A DNA stretch of 64,000 bases from Kiritimatiellaceae bacterium (GCA_013141415.1 JABFQY010000001.1:124001-188000); one strand, 5' to 3'; counted from the stretch's first letter, positions 34,923 through 43,756 are shown. The notes: generated by a model from the sequence alone, not told the origin. Made by a program: numbers and translations.

Positions 34923-35654
34923 TTAGCGGCGGGCTTCGACCGCCTTCACGGTTGCGAAGAGGAAAAAGATGGTCGCGCTCAGATAGAGCACCAGTGAGCG
35001 GGAATCAAACACGCCGCGCGCTGCCTCCAGCAGGTGCAGTGCGGAGGAAAGGTAGCCGCCGACCTCGCGAACCATCAGATTTTTTGAAAGGTGCGGTTCA
35101 AAGAGTCCGCCGAAAAACAGAAGACTCATCACCGAGAAGGTCGAAATGGCCGCGATGATCTGATTCGAAGTCAGCGCCGAAGCCAGCAGGCCGAGCGCGA
35201 TAAAAGCTGAGGCAATCAGGCAGACCATCAGATAACCGCCAGCAATCGGGCCGGCATCAATCAGGTGTGCGACTTCGGGGGCCAGCAGACGGACGATTAC
35301 CAGATAGAGCAGGGTCGGCGCGCACATCACGATGAAGAAGGAAAGAACGCCCGCAAACTTGGCGCCGACCACGGCGGAATCTTTCACCGGCGCGGTCATC
35401 ATCGTTTCAAACGTGCCGTTTTTGCGTTCTTCGGCAAAGGTGCGCATGGTGAGAATCGGTATCACGATCAGCATGCAGGCCCAGATCACCACCATCAGCC
35501 CTTGTACGGAGCGCATTACTTCCAGATTTTCTTTCACCAGCCAGTAGAAGCCGCAGCCGGTCACCAGCAGGAAAAACATCAGCATCACATAGGCGATTGG
35601 CGAAAGGAACATCGCCGCCAGCTCACGCCGCCAAAGTGAAAAAAAAGTCCTCAT
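34923..35654 (-). CDS. ABC-2 type permease, GldF-like
   Basis: 243 residues from the ATG at 35654, which overlaps the stop of the ATPase gene as ATGA. Six hydrophobic segments, including SPIAYVMLMFFLLVTGCGFYWL and LMVVIWACMLIVIPIL, with the ABC-2 signature region RTFAEERKNGTFETMMTAPV. It forms the membrane channel with the next two products. Confidence 0.88.
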   Translation of the reverse strand: MRTFFSLWRRELAAMFLSPIAYVMLMFFLLVTGCGFYWLVKENLEVMRSVQGLMVVIWACMLIVIPILTMRTFAEERKNGTFETMMTAPVKDSAVVGAKFAGVLSFFIVMCAPTLLYLVIVRLLAPEVAHLIDAGPIAGGYLMVCLIASAFIALGLLASALTSNQIIAAISTFSVMSLLFFGGLFEPHLSKNLMVREVGGYLSSALHLLEAARGVFDSRSLVLYLSATIFFLFATVKAVEARR

Positions 35655-36601
35655 CGTTTGGCCTCCGTCGCGGCATCGTCGCGGATGATGGATACAAAAA
35701 TATCTTCGAGCGAGCGGCTTTCCAGATGCAGTTCGCGGAGCTTCCAGCCTTTGGATGCCGCACATTCAAAAACCTGTGTGCGGATATCCGGCGATGACGA
35801 ATCAATCCGGTACCGGTTCCAGCCTTCGCCCAGCGATTCATGTTCCACCACGTCCACCGTACCGAGGCTTTTCAGTGTCGCCTCAATCACGCCGGGGTCG
35901 CCGGAAATTTCGGCGCTGATCAGAATGTCGCCTTCAAGCCGCTTTTGCAGGCTTTCTGGCGAGTCGGACGCCACGATTTTCCCTTTGTTGATAATCAGAA
36001 TCCGGCGGCAGGTCATTTCGACTTCCGGCAGAATGTGAGTTGAAAGCAGCAGCGTATGGCGTTCGGCCAGCTGGCGGATCAGTTCGCGCACTTCGCGGAT
36101 CTGGTTCGGGTCGAGACCGGCGGTCGGCTCGTCGAGAATCAGCAGATCGGGATCGTGAAGCAGACTGTCGGCGAGGCCGACGCGCTGGCGGTAGCCTTTG
36201 GAAAGCTGGCCGATAATCCGGCGACCGACTTCGGTGAGTCCGCACTGTTCTTTTACAATATCTTGCCGCCCGCGGATTTCTTTGCGCGCCACGCCCTTAA
36301 TCTGGGCGCGGAACTTCAGATATTCATCTACCCGCATTTCGGTGTAGAGCGGGCAGCTTTCCGGCATGTAACCGATGTGGCGGCGAGCCTCAATCGGATC
36401 TTCAAAAACATCGCAGCCGGCGATTTCCACCGCGCCGCGTGTCGGGTGCAGAAACCCGGTCAGCATACGCATCGTCGTAGTTTTTCCGGCGCCGTTCGGG
36501 CCGAGAAAGCCGACGATTTCGCCGCGCTTCACCTCGAACGACACATCGTCCACCGCCGTATGGCCTGCAAACTGTTTAGTCAGATTGGAAACTTTAATCA
36601 T
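35651..36601 (-). CDS. ABC transporter ATP-binding protein, GldA-like
   Basis: 316 residues; Walker A GPNGAGKTT, signature LSKGYRQRVGLA and Walker B LLILDEPTAGLD, followed by a C-terminal extension of about 90 residues. The ATG at 36601 follows GGAGCG; a TTG at 36607 is also in frame. First gene of the gldAFG-DUF4340-asmA operon. Role in gliding cannot be inferred. Confidence 0.92.
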   Translation of the reverse strand: MIKVSNLTKQFAGHTAVDDVSFEVKRGEIVGFLGPNGAGKTTTMRMLTGFLHPTRGAVEIAGCDVFEDPIEARRHIGYMPESCPLYTEMRVDEYLKFRAQIKGVARKEIRGRQDIVKEQCGLTEVGRRIIGQLSKGYRQRVGLADSLLHDPDLLILDEPTAGLDPNQIREVRELIRQLAERHTLLLSTHILPEVEMTCRRILIINKGKIVASDSPESLQKRLEGDILISAEISGDPGVIEATLKSLGTVDVVEHESLGEGWNRYRIDSSSPDIRTQVFECAASKGWKLRELHLESRSLEDIFVSIIRDDAATEAKR

Positions 36602-36687
36602 ATACAAAGCGCTCCGGAAACAACCGTGGCATTATCTATGAGAAGCCTTGGCAGTCAAGCCGCGTAACCGGTTTCGACCTTGGAAAA

Positions 36688-38658
36688 CTACTCGTAGCGC
36701 AGGGCTTCGATCGAGTCGAGTTTGGAGGCTTTCATGGCGGGCCAGAGGCCGAAGAAGATGCCAATGAAGACAGAAAAGCCGAAGGCGACGATGATGGAGA
36801 GGTTGCTGATTTCCATCGGCCAGCCCGCGCCTTTCGCCATTCCCAGACTGAGGCCGACGCCCAGCGCGAGGCCGGACAGTCCGCCGAGCAGGCTGATGGC
36901 GAGCGCTTCGATCAGAAACTGCGCCATAATATCCTGACGGCGTGCGCCGATGGCTTTGCGCAGGCCGATCTCGCGGGTACGTTCGGTGACAGAGACGAGC
37001 ATGATGTTCATGATACCGATGCCACCGACGATTAGCGAAATGCCAGCGATACTGGCGAGCAGGATGGACATGATCTTCGTGGTGGAGCCGAGCGCAGCCT
37101 GAATCTCGGCCATATTGCGGATGTCGAACGGATTTTCAGACGGATTCTTGCCGTGGCGGGTGGCCATGAGCGTCTGAATGTCGTCCTGCGCCTGCGGGAT
37201 GTTTTCGACCGTGTCGATTTCTGCATCGATATTGTCAATGTACCGTTTTCCGAGAAGCCGATACATGGCGGTGGTGATCGGAATGCGGACGGTATCATCC
37301 TGATCGCCGAATGCGCTGGAACCCCGTTCGGGCAGAACGCCGATGATTTCGTAGGATCTCCGGTTGACGCGGATGGTTTTGCCTATGGGATTTTCATTTT
37401 CGCCGAACAGGTTGCGGAGCGGTGTCATGCCGATTACGGCAACTTGTGCACGATTTAAAATGTCGTCGTCGGTGATGTATCGTCCAAGGGTCGGAACCTC
37501 GGAACGCATGGGGGCATAATCGGGCGAAACTCCGGAAACGGATGTGGCCCAGTTTTTTGAGCCGTACTGGAGCTGTACATTGCCGCGCACCGATGCCGCG
37601 GCACGTTTGACGGATGGAATTTTTTCGGCAATAGCAGAAGTGTCGCTGAGAACCATTCTTGAAACATCTCCCGCCTGCAACCGTACCCCCTGAACGCTGC
37701 GTGAAGCGGGGTGGATGTTCAGCAGATTAGACCCGAGACGGGCGAGCTGTTCTTTCACTGAAGCTTTGGCGCCGAGAGCCAGTGAAACCATCGCGATGAC
37801 TGCGGCCACACCGATCAAAATGCCCAAAGCAGAAAGGAAGGTGCGCGCTTTGTTATTCCAAAGCGCCCGCAGACTTTGCCGGGTGAGGGCGGTGCCTTCG
37901 TGCACTACGGCCAGCCAGCTTCTTCTCTGTGCACTTGCGCGGAGAAGTTCCAGTACTTCTTCTTTTGCACCTTCATGAATCACCGGCGTTTCGTTGCGGC
38001 GGTCTTCCTGAATTTCTCCGTCGCGAATGGTGATGATGCGGTCGGCGTGTTCAGCTACTTCAATATCGTGTGTGACGAGAACCACGGTGAGTCCCTGCCG
38101 GTGCAGAGCGCGGAAAAGCGACATGATGTCTTTGGAGCTTTTGGAGTCGAGGTTGCCGGTCGGCTCGTCGGCCAGAATGATGGAAGGATTGTTGACCAGA
38201 GCGCGGGCGATGGCCACGCGCTGCTGCTGTCCGCCGGACAGCTCATTCGGGCGGTGGTGCATCCGGTCGCCGAGTCCGACGCGTTCGAGCATTTTCTGTC
38301 CGCGCAGTCCTTCCGAGGTTTTTCCGGAATAGAGCAGAGGCAGGTTGACGTTTTCAAGCGCTGAGGCGCGCTGAAGCAGGTTGAACTGCTGAAAGATGAA
38401 ACCGATCGTGCGATTGCGCAACCGTGCGGTTTGCGTATCGGAAAGCTTGGTGACGTCTTGGCCGTCTATTTCGTACGTTCCGCTTTCGGGCCGGTCGAGC
38501 AGACCGATGGTGTGCATCAACGTGGATTTGCCGGAGCCGGAGGTGCCGATGATGGCAATGAATTCGCCGTGTTCAATGGTGAGCGAAACATTGCGCAGGG
38601 CGTGTACGGTGTACTCGCCCATCTGGTAGCTTTTGCAAATGCTGTTTAAGCGGAGCAT
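36688..38658 (-). CDS. macB: MacB-type ABC exporter (ATPase fused to FtsX permease)
   Basis: 656 residues. The N-terminal ATPase holds Walker A GTSGSGKST, signature LSGGQQQRVAIA and Walker B IILADEPTGNLD; after about 260 comes the MacB periplasmic core domain and three C-terminal helices (STTKIMSILLASIAGISLIVGGIGIMNIML...) of the FtsX type. Exports macrolides, peptides or lipoproteins with MacA and TolC, both of which follow; the macA stop is 5 bases upstream. Confidence 0.93.
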   Translation of the reverse strand: MLRLNSICKSYQMGEYTVHALRNVSLTIEHGEFIAIIGTSGSGKSTLMHTIGLLDRPESGTYEIDGQDVTKLSDTQTARLRNRTIGFIFQQFNLLQRASALENVNLPLLYSGKTSEGLRGQKMLERVGLGDRMHHRPNELSGGQQQRVAIARALVNNPSIILADEPTGNLDSKSSKDIMSLFRALHRQGLTVVLVTHDIEVAEHADRIITIRDGEIQEDRRNETPVIHEGAKEEVLELLRASAQRRSWLAVVHEGTALTRQSLRALWNNKARTFLSALGILIGVAAVIAMVSLALGAKASVKEQLARLGSNLLNIHPASRSVQGVRLQAGDVSRMVLSDTSAIAEKIPSVKRAAASVRGNVQLQYGSKNWATSVSGVSPDYAPMRSEVPTLGRYITDDDILNRAQVAVIGMTPLRNLFGENENPIGKTIRVNRRSYEIIGVLPERGSSAFGDQDDTVRIPITTAMYRLLGKRYIDNIDAEIDTVENIPQAQDDIQTLMATRHGKNPSENPFDIRNMAEIQAALGSTTKIMSILLASIAGISLIVGGIGIMNIMLVSVTERTREIGLRKAIGARRQDIMAQFLIEALAISLLGGLSGLALGVGLSLGMAKGAGWPMEISNLSIIVAFGFSVFIGIFFGLWPAMKASKLDSIEALRYE

Positions 38659-38663
38659 GGCGA

Positions 38664-39692
38664 TTATTGAGCTCCGGAGCGGCTGGGACTTCCCCCTTGC
38701 GAACGCGTCGGCGGTGAGCCGCCGCCTTGCGGGCGGGAGCCGGTTGATGATCCGCCGGGCATGAACGGGTTGGCCCCACTCCCTTTTTTGCGAACGACTT
38801 GCGGAATCAGAACTTCCTCGCCAGCCGCAAGGCCTTTGGTGATTTCGGTGAAAGCGTTTTGACTGAGGCCGGTTTTAACCGGACGAGACTCCGGCTCTTT
38901 GCCGTCTTTGGCGGGCAGGCGAACAAACGATTTTCCTTTTCGGTATTCAAGCGCGGCGGTCGGAACCGCCGGGACATCTTTATGTTCTTCCACCAGGAAA
39001 GTCAGCGTGGCGGTCATCCCGCTGCGGGCGAAGGCCGGCAGATTTTCCGGAGAGACGTCCACTTCGTACATCGTGACATTGCTGACCATTTTTGAATCGT
39101 AGGCGATGCGGCTGACGGAGCCTTCAAATGCGGCATCCGGATAGGCATCGAGCTGTACGTTCACATGCTGGCCGGGGAAAATCGCGCCAATATCGGTTTC
39201 GTCCACCTGTCCGACAATAATCAGCCGGTCGGCAATCACAATAACGGCATTAGCGGACGATACAGTTTGTCCGGGCTCCAGCGTGCGGACAATGACTGTG
39301 CCGCTGAGCGGGGCGACCAGCGGAGCGGCTTTGTAAACCTGCTCCCAGTATTTTACCTCGTCCTCGCCTTTGGCGCGGGCGGTGTCAAGCAGGGTGGCGC
39401 GCTCGGTTGAGCTGATCCATGCAACGATCTGACCTTTTTGAACCATGTCGCCTTCGTTCACGAGCAGTTCTTCGAGGCGGCCCGATATCGGTGATTTGAC
39501 TTCCAGCCGGTTGTCCGGACGGATCTCGCCAGTACTTTCAACGACGCGGCGAAGTGTTTTCAGTTCCACTTTGGCAGGCACAAATTTTTGTGCTTCAGCG
39601 GCGCTGGCGGCCTTTTTTTTGTGCGCTGTGTAAAACCAGAATCCGCCACCAGCCAGTGAGAGCACGATAAAAACAAAAATGGTTTTCTTCAT
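38664..39692 (-). CDS. macA: Efflux RND/MacA-type periplasmic adaptor
   Basis: 342 residues. N-terminal helix (IFVFIVLSLAGGGFWFY), biotinyl-lipoyl halves (VKSPISGRLEELLVNEGDMVQKGQIVAWI and APLSGTVIVRTLEPGQTVSS) and beta-barrel domain. Between the lipoyl halves only about 30 residues occur instead of the long coiled-coil hairpin, so the adaptor is short. Gly/Ser/Pro-rich C-terminal tail. Connects MacB to TolC in the envelope. Confidence 0.88.
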   Translation of the reverse strand: MKKTIFVFIVLSLAGGGFWFYTAHKKKAASAAEAQKFVPAKVELKTLRRVVESTGEIRPDNRLEVKSPISGRLEELLVNEGDMVQKGQIVAWISSTERATLLDTARAKGEDEVKYWEQVYKAAPLVAPLSGTVIVRTLEPGQTVSSANAVIVIADRLIIVGQVDETDIGAIFPGQHVNVQLDAYPDAAFEGSVSRIAYDSKMVSNVTMYEVDVSPENLPAFARSGMTATLTFLVEEHKDVPAVPTAALEYRKGKSFVRLPAKDGKEPESRPVKTGLSQNAFTEITKGLAAGEEVLIPQVVRKKGSGANPFMPGGSSTGSRPQGGGSPPTRSQGGSPSRSGAQ

Positions 39693-39708
39693 AATGGATC
39701 CTTGTTTT

Positions 39709-39739
39709 CAGGAGTCAGGGGTCAAGAGTCAGGAGTCAG
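39709..39739. repeat. Heptamer array, left border of the four-helix-bundle gene
   Basis: Four and a half 7-base units (CAGGAGT, CAGGGGT, CAAGAGT, CAGGAGT, CAG) in the reverse sense of the arrays at 40124 and 42097. It provides the stop codon and last codons (LTPDS) of the gene. Confidence 0.85.
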
Positions 39740-40105
39740 TAAGAATTTCTCCGGTTCCTTGATCATGGCACCAAGCATCTTTCCTATTTCATGGTTCAAC
39801 GCCGTCATGTCCGCATGTTCATCGATCGTGATATAGCCGCAATCACGGGCAAAATCCAGAGACGTGTCCGTTTCAGAATTCTCACCATCACAATCTGTAA
39901 GCTTGCTCACGAAATGTGCCGCATAGCGGCGCTTGGCCCACGCTTCTCTTAAATTCATTGGAACCGAGCGCGATGACCGGCGTCCCTGACTGATCAGCGC
40001 ATACCGCTCTTCTGCAGGAAAACGCTTGCTGACTTCAAAGAAGATCATGGCCAGCCGATAGGACTTCTTGTACACCTCCAGCTCTTTGATGTTCTGCACA
40101 GCCAT
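39722..40105 (-). CDS. Four-helix-bundle protein (S23/intervening-sequence protein family)
   Basis: 127 residues, nearly all helical. The family pattern is clear: IKELEVYKKSYRLAMIFFEVSKRFPAEERY..LISQGRRSSRSVPMNLREAWAKRRY. Family members occur in 23S rRNA intervening sequences, with the Avd subunit of diversity-generating retroelements, and in scattered repeat-bordered loci. No reverse transcriptase or rRNA is here. The gene sits inside the macA-tolC pair, bracketed by inverted CTGACYC heptamer arrays, and its final codons are made by one array. It looks like cargo of a small mobile or repeat-based unit. Confidence 0.85.
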   Translation of the reverse strand: MAVQNIKELEVYKKSYRLAMIFFEVSKRFPAEERYALISQGRRSSRSVPMNLREAWAKRRYAAHFVSKLTDCDGENSETDTSLDFARDCGYITIDEHADMTALNHEIGKMLGAMIKEPEKFLLTPDS

Positions 40106-40123
40106 GGCTTTACTTTCCAGTCT

Positions 40124-40158
40124 CTGACTCCTGACCCCTGTTACCTGATCCCTGAAAT
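40124..40158. repeat. Heptamer array, right border of the four-helix-bundle gene
   Basis: CTGACTC, CTGACCC, CTGTTAC, CTGATCC, CTGAAAT: five units, decaying toward tolC, inverted relative to 39709-39739. It also encodes the last residues (SGIR) and stop of tolC. Confidence 0.8.
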
Positions 40159-41409
40159 TCCCATCGCGTTCTGCCAGGCGGCTTCCGCCTGATCGGCCGC
40201 CCGCCGGCTCGACAGCCAGCTGCGCTGGGCCGTGATTAAAGAATTTTCAATCGTATCCCAGTCCTGAAAGCTGATCAGCCCCTGCTGGTACTGCGCTCTT
40301 GCCACCGTTGCCCGCATATCCGCCGCATCCAACTGTGCTTTCTGCACACTCAGGGCGGCGTAACGGTCGCGGTAGGTGTTGATCGCGGTCTGCAGATTAT
40401 TCAGCAGAGTCAGTATCGTATTCTCAGCATCCAGTTTTGACTGCTCGCGTTTCAGGCCGGAAATGATGATGTCCTGCGAAAGCTTTCCGCCGGTAAAGAG
40501 CGGCAGGGAAACGGCGATGCCGGTCTGCCAGCTTTTGTTTTTAATCTCCGTTTCACCGGAGCCGTTCAGGCTGGCGGAGGCCGTGACCTGCGGAAAGCGG
40601 GCGCTGCGTGTGATGATAAAGCCCTGTTCAGCGGCTTTCATGTTGGCTTCAGCTGAATGATACGACGGCGTCTGCCGCGCCAGTTCATCCAGCGACACTC
40701 CTGTCGGCGGCGGGTTTGTGCTTAACTCTCCGGCGACCGCGAAATCAGAAAACTTAGTTTGCTTCATCAGGCCTGCCAGACGGCGGCGGGCCAGTTCCAG
40801 CGCCCGCTCCGTTTCTCCGACACTGTAAAGCGCGTCCGCGAGCTGTGCCTGTTTCAGCATCAGCGAACCTTTGTTTTCGCGGCCGCCTTGATAGCGCATT
40901 TCAACCAGCCGCACACTGTCAGCGCGACGCGACGCGATATTTTTCACCAGATCGAGCAGTTCCTGTGCGTAGAGCTGATCTGAAAAAGCTTTGCGCAAGG
41001 CATACTCAACATTCGAGCGGGTTTGATCGAAGTTGGCTTTTTCGGCGTAAAGTTCCGCCTCGGTTTTAGTCACCCGGGCGCGGTTGCCGAACCCGTCAAA
41101 GATCGTATAGCTGGCGTTAAGTGAAGCCGACAGACTGTCGGTGTTGTTCCAGCCGTCGGAACTCTCCGGCTTGCTTCCGCCGACTGACCGGCCTGCTTTG
41201 GCAGTTAAGTCGGGATAATAAACCGATTGCTGCGACTTGAGCGCGGCTTCCGCCTCTTTCAGTTTTAACCGGCCGACTCCGAGATCAATATTGTTCTCCA
41301 CGGTCCGACTGAAACAGTCCTGCCAGGTCAGTGCATCATCGGCATAGAGCGCACCCGCCAGTAAAAGCAGGGCCGCTACCACAGGGAAACGATGGAACTT
41401 TGGCAACAT
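40141..41409 (-). CDS. TolC-family outer-membrane efflux protein
   Basis: 422 residues with a signal peptide (VVAALLLLAGALYADD) and two repeated halves of long amphipathic helices, the OEP family pattern. TolC forms the trans-envelope duct used with MacA-MacB, which lie on the same strand downstream. The four-helix-bundle gene and its repeats separate tolC from macA; the tolC C-terminus (GISGIR) is coded by the repeat array, so an original end may have been replaced. Confidence 0.9.
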   Translation of the reverse strand: MLPKFHRFPVVAALLLLAGALYADDALTWQDCFSRTVENNIDLGVGRLKLKEAEAALKSQQSVYYPDLTAKAGRSVGGSKPESSDGWNNTDSLSASLNASYTIFDGFGNRARVTKTEAELYAEKANFDQTRSNVEYALRKAFSDQLYAQELLDLVKNIASRRADSVRLVEMRYQGGRENKGSLMLKQAQLADALYSVGETERALELARRRLAGLMKQTKFSDFAVAGELSTNPPPTGVSLDELARQTPSYHSAEANMKAAEQGFIITRSARFPQVTASASLNGSGETEIKNKSWQTGIAVSLPLFTGGKLSQDIIISGLKREQSKLDAENTILTLLNNLQTAINTYRDRYAALSVQKAQLDAADMRATVARAQYQQGLISFQDWDTIENSLITAQRSWLSSRRAADQAEAAWQNAMGISGIR

Positions 41410-41455
41410 GGGTGCAGACTATAACGCCTGACCTTGGGGAAATACCGGAAAAATC

Positions 41456-42262
41456 TTATACTTTTTTCGGCGGGGCTTCCTTGCCGAGTTTTGTGAGGAC
41501 GGCTTTGAGGTCGGCCCACGCTTCGCCTTTTTTCCCGGGCGAGCGGAGCAGGTAGGCGGGATGGTAGGTCGGCATGAGGTCGATGCCTTCGTACCGGCAC
41601 CACGTTCCGCGGAATTTGGTGATGGCGACATCTTCCTGAAGCAGTCCCTGAACGGCGGTTTTGCCGAGCGCGACGATGATTTTTGGTTTGATGAGCGCGA
41701 TCTGCGCTTTGAGATACGGAACGCAGGCGTTCATTTCTTCCGGCAGCGGAACGCGGTTGCCGGGAGGGCGGCATTTGACGATGTTGGCGATAAAAACCTC
41801 GGAACGTTTGTAGCCCATCGCCTCAATCATTTTGTCGAGCAGCTGGCCCGCCGCGCCGACGAACGGTCGGCCTTGATCGTCTTCGTCCGCGCCGGGGCCT
41901 TCGCCGACGAACAGTATGTCGGGCCGGTTCGGGTTGCCTTCGCCGGGCACCGTATTTTTGCGCGAGGCCTGAAGCGGGCAGGCGGAGCAGACGCGGATTT
42001 GCCCGGCGATTTCGTCGAGTGTTTTTCCGGTGACGCGAAGACTGCTTTGCGGAGTTGCTGTTGCGACCGGAACGGGACGCGGCGCAGAATTCGGGACTGA
42101 CCCCTGACTCCTGTTCCCTGACTCCTGACCCCTGACCCCTGACTTCTGACTTCTGATTGCGGCCAGTGTTTCCGGCGAAACGTCCAGCGTTTGGAAGCCT
42201 TCCTCTTTTTTATATTCAAGGAAGTCCTGAAGGTTGTTCGCAAACTGTCTGATATCGGCCAT
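41456..42262 (-). CDS. Uracil-DNA glycosylase, family 4 (Fe-S)
   Basis: Removes uracil from DNA. 268 residues. [4Fe-4S] Cys pair C92-x2-C95 (CSACPL), motif GEGPGADEDDQGRPFVG and catalytic C-terminal MPTYHPAYLLR match family 4. Residues about 35-56 (the RSQKSGVRGQESG stretch) come from a CTGACYC heptamer array inserted in frame in the linker between the N-terminal helix and the catalytic domain. Only a short gap to the MenA-like gene upstream. Confidence 0.92.
   Translation of the reverse strand: MADIRQFANNLQDFLEYKKEEGFQTLDVSPETLAAIRSQKSGVRGQESGNRSQGSVPNSAPRPVPVATATPQSSLRVTGKTLDEIAGQIRVCSACPLQASRKNTVPGEGNPNRPDILFVGEGPGADEDDQGRPFVGAAGQLLDKMIEAMGYKRSEVFIANIVKCRPPGNRVPLPEEMNACVPYLKAQIALIKPKIIVALGKTAVQGLLQEDVAITKFRGTWCRYEGIDLMPTYHPAYLLRSPGKKGEAWADLKAVLTKLGKEAPPKKV
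42097..42159. repeat. In-frame CTGACYC heptamer array inside uracil-DNA glycosylase gene
   Basis: Nine 7-base units (mainly CTGACCC, CTGACTC, CTGACTT) total 63 bases, divisible by three, which keeps the gene open. Same family as the borders of the four-helix-bundle gene at 39709 and 40124. Confidence 0.92.
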
Positions 42263-42322
42263 TGCGGTTTTATGGATACCGGAATTTGTCCGGCGGCGGA
42301 AGTTTTTTGCGCGGACGTTTCT

Positions 42323-43192
42323 TCAAAGCGTCAGTCCGGCGGCGAGAAGTACGCCGAAGACCAGATAGAGCGCGGCGGTTTTTTGCGGCGCGTCGGCCAG
42401 ATCGAGATTCAGTTCTGAAGCGGTGAACACGCGGTATATCTGCTTCACCGCGAGCGGCAGACTCAGCCACGGCAGAACGGTTCCGGCGGCACTCGTTGCG
42501 CAAAAAGCGATGACGACGAAAACGACGTACAGTTTTTTTGTCCGCTCCGCACCGAGTCGCATCGGAAGCGTTTTAAACCCCGCCTGCTTATCCATCTGGA
42601 TGTCGCGCAGATTATTCACCAGCAGAATGGCGGTCACCAGACAGCCGCAGGAAAGCGCGGGCCAGAACGCGTCAGCGGTCACGGTTCCAGCGGCGGCGTA
42701 AAACGCGCCGTAGAAAAGCAACGGCCCCATCAGAATAAAAACGAACGGTTCGCCGAGTCCTTTGTATTTATAGCCTTTGCGGTGCGAATAAAACCACGCG
42801 CCCGTCAGTCCGGCGACACCCATGAACAGCAACGGCCAGCCGCATGCCGCCGCGAGCAGAAGACCCGCCGCCGCGCCGGTGAAAAGATAGAATCGGCCCC
42901 AGCGAAGCATGTATTCCGGCTTAACGACGCCTCCCGTCAGCAGTCCGCTTGAACCGCGCGCTTCAGCGGTGTCGAAGCCGAGCACGAAATCGTAGTAGTC
43001 GTTCAGCAGATTGACTCCGGCGTGCAGCAGCAGCGCGCAGTAAAGCATCAGCGGAAACATCATCCACACTACCGGCAGTCCTTGGGCGCGGGCCGACAGA
43101 AAAGCGCAGACCACCGGAATGATGGTGGCGGTAAACGAATAGGCGCGCAGTGCGCGCCACCAGATTCTAAACGTTATGCCAGTATTCGTCAT
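42323..43192 (-). CDS. UbiA-family prenyltransferase, MenA type
   Basis: 289 residues with eight or nine hydrophobic helices. First Asp-rich motif NDYYDFVLGFDT and second NNLRDIQMDKQAGFKTLP fit 1,4-dihydroxy-2-naphthoate prenyltransferase, which makes demethylmenaquinone. This suggests a menaquinone-based anaerobic or mixed respiration. No other men gene is nearby. Confidence 0.85.
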   Translation of the reverse strand: MTNTGITFRIWWRALRAYSFTATIIPVVCAFLSARAQGLPVVWMMFPLMLYCALLLHAGVNLLNDYYDFVLGFDTAEARGSSGLLTGGVVKPEYMLRWGRFYLFTGAAAGLLLAAACGWPLLFMGVAGLTGAWFYSHRKGYKYKGLGEPFVFILMGPLLFYGAFYAAAGTVTADAFWPALSCGCLVTAILLVNNLRDIQMDKQAGFKTLPMRLGAERTKKLYVVFVVIAFCATSAAGTVLPWLSLPLAVKQIYRVFTASELNLDLADAPQKTAALYLVFGVLLAAGLTL

Positions 43193-43223
43193 ACCTGCAC
43201 CTTTGCCGTGATAAAGAATGTGA

Positions 43224-43341
43224 CCAGCGAATGAATAAAATCTACGAATCAGAAAGCTGACGATGAGAACTGTTCATTCGTAGATTTCATATATTCGCTG
43301 GAGAAATCTCTTTTTCGGTTTTGTGAGTTAGCTTTCTGATT
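43224..43341. repeat. Two interlocking inverted repeats between the MenA-like and DoxX genes
   Basis: Arms 43224-43249 and 43276-43301 pair over most of 26 bases (CCAGCGAAT... with ...ATTCGCTGG); a second pair, AATCAGAAAGCT at 43247-43258 and AGCTTTCTGATT at 43330-43341, is perfect and overlaps the first. Either an old repeat element or alternative RNA structures in the untranslated region. Confidence 0.7.
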
Positions 43342-43345
43342 ACGT

Positions 43346-43756
43346 TTATTTTCTGGAAATCATAAAATCAAGCGACCAGCGTCCGGCGCCTTTCAGCAGG
43401 AACAGCAGGGCGGGGAAAAAGTAGAGCCACGCCATTTCCTGCTTGGCAAACGGCTGGCCGTGGAGCGCGCCGAAAATGGCGACGCTCATGGTGCAGAGAA
43501 TCATAAACGCCGCCGGACGGGTCAGCAGGCCGAGCGCCAGAAACGCCGCGCCGAAACTTTCCGCGAACGCGGCTAGAAACGCCATGACATGCGGCGCAGG
43601 TACGCCGAGGCTGGCGACGAATCCGGTGAATTGATCCATTCCGCCAACCAATTTTGTAATACCGTGGGTCATCATGGCCGTGCCGGTAAAGACACGCAGG
43701 AGAAAGATGCCAGCACAGGCATCTGGAGTTGTTCCGAACAGAAGCTTCTTAATCAT
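43346..43756 (-). CDS. DoxX-family membrane protein
   Basis: 136 residues, four hydrophobic helices, start (MIKKLLFG) with a strong AAGGAGG. LLRVFTGTAMMTHGITKL...LTRPAAFMILCTMSVA is the DoxX pattern; these small membrane proteins often act in redox or sulfur handling. It overlaps the end of the NDH-2 gene by 8 bases, so the two are coupled. Confidence 0.88.
   Translation of the reverse strand: MIKKLLFGTTPDACAGIFLLRVFTGTAMMTHGITKLVGGMDQFTGFVASLGVPAPHVMAFLAAFAESFGAAFLALGLLTRPAAFMILCTMSVAIFGALHGQPFAKQEMAWLYFFPALLFLLKGAGRWSLDFMISRK

Noticed and set aside
39722-40105. Diversity-generating retroelement Avd gene
   Set aside because: No reverse transcriptase, template repeat or variable repeat is visible.
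42097-42159. CRISPR array
   Set aside because: Units are 7 bases with no spacers and no cas genes.
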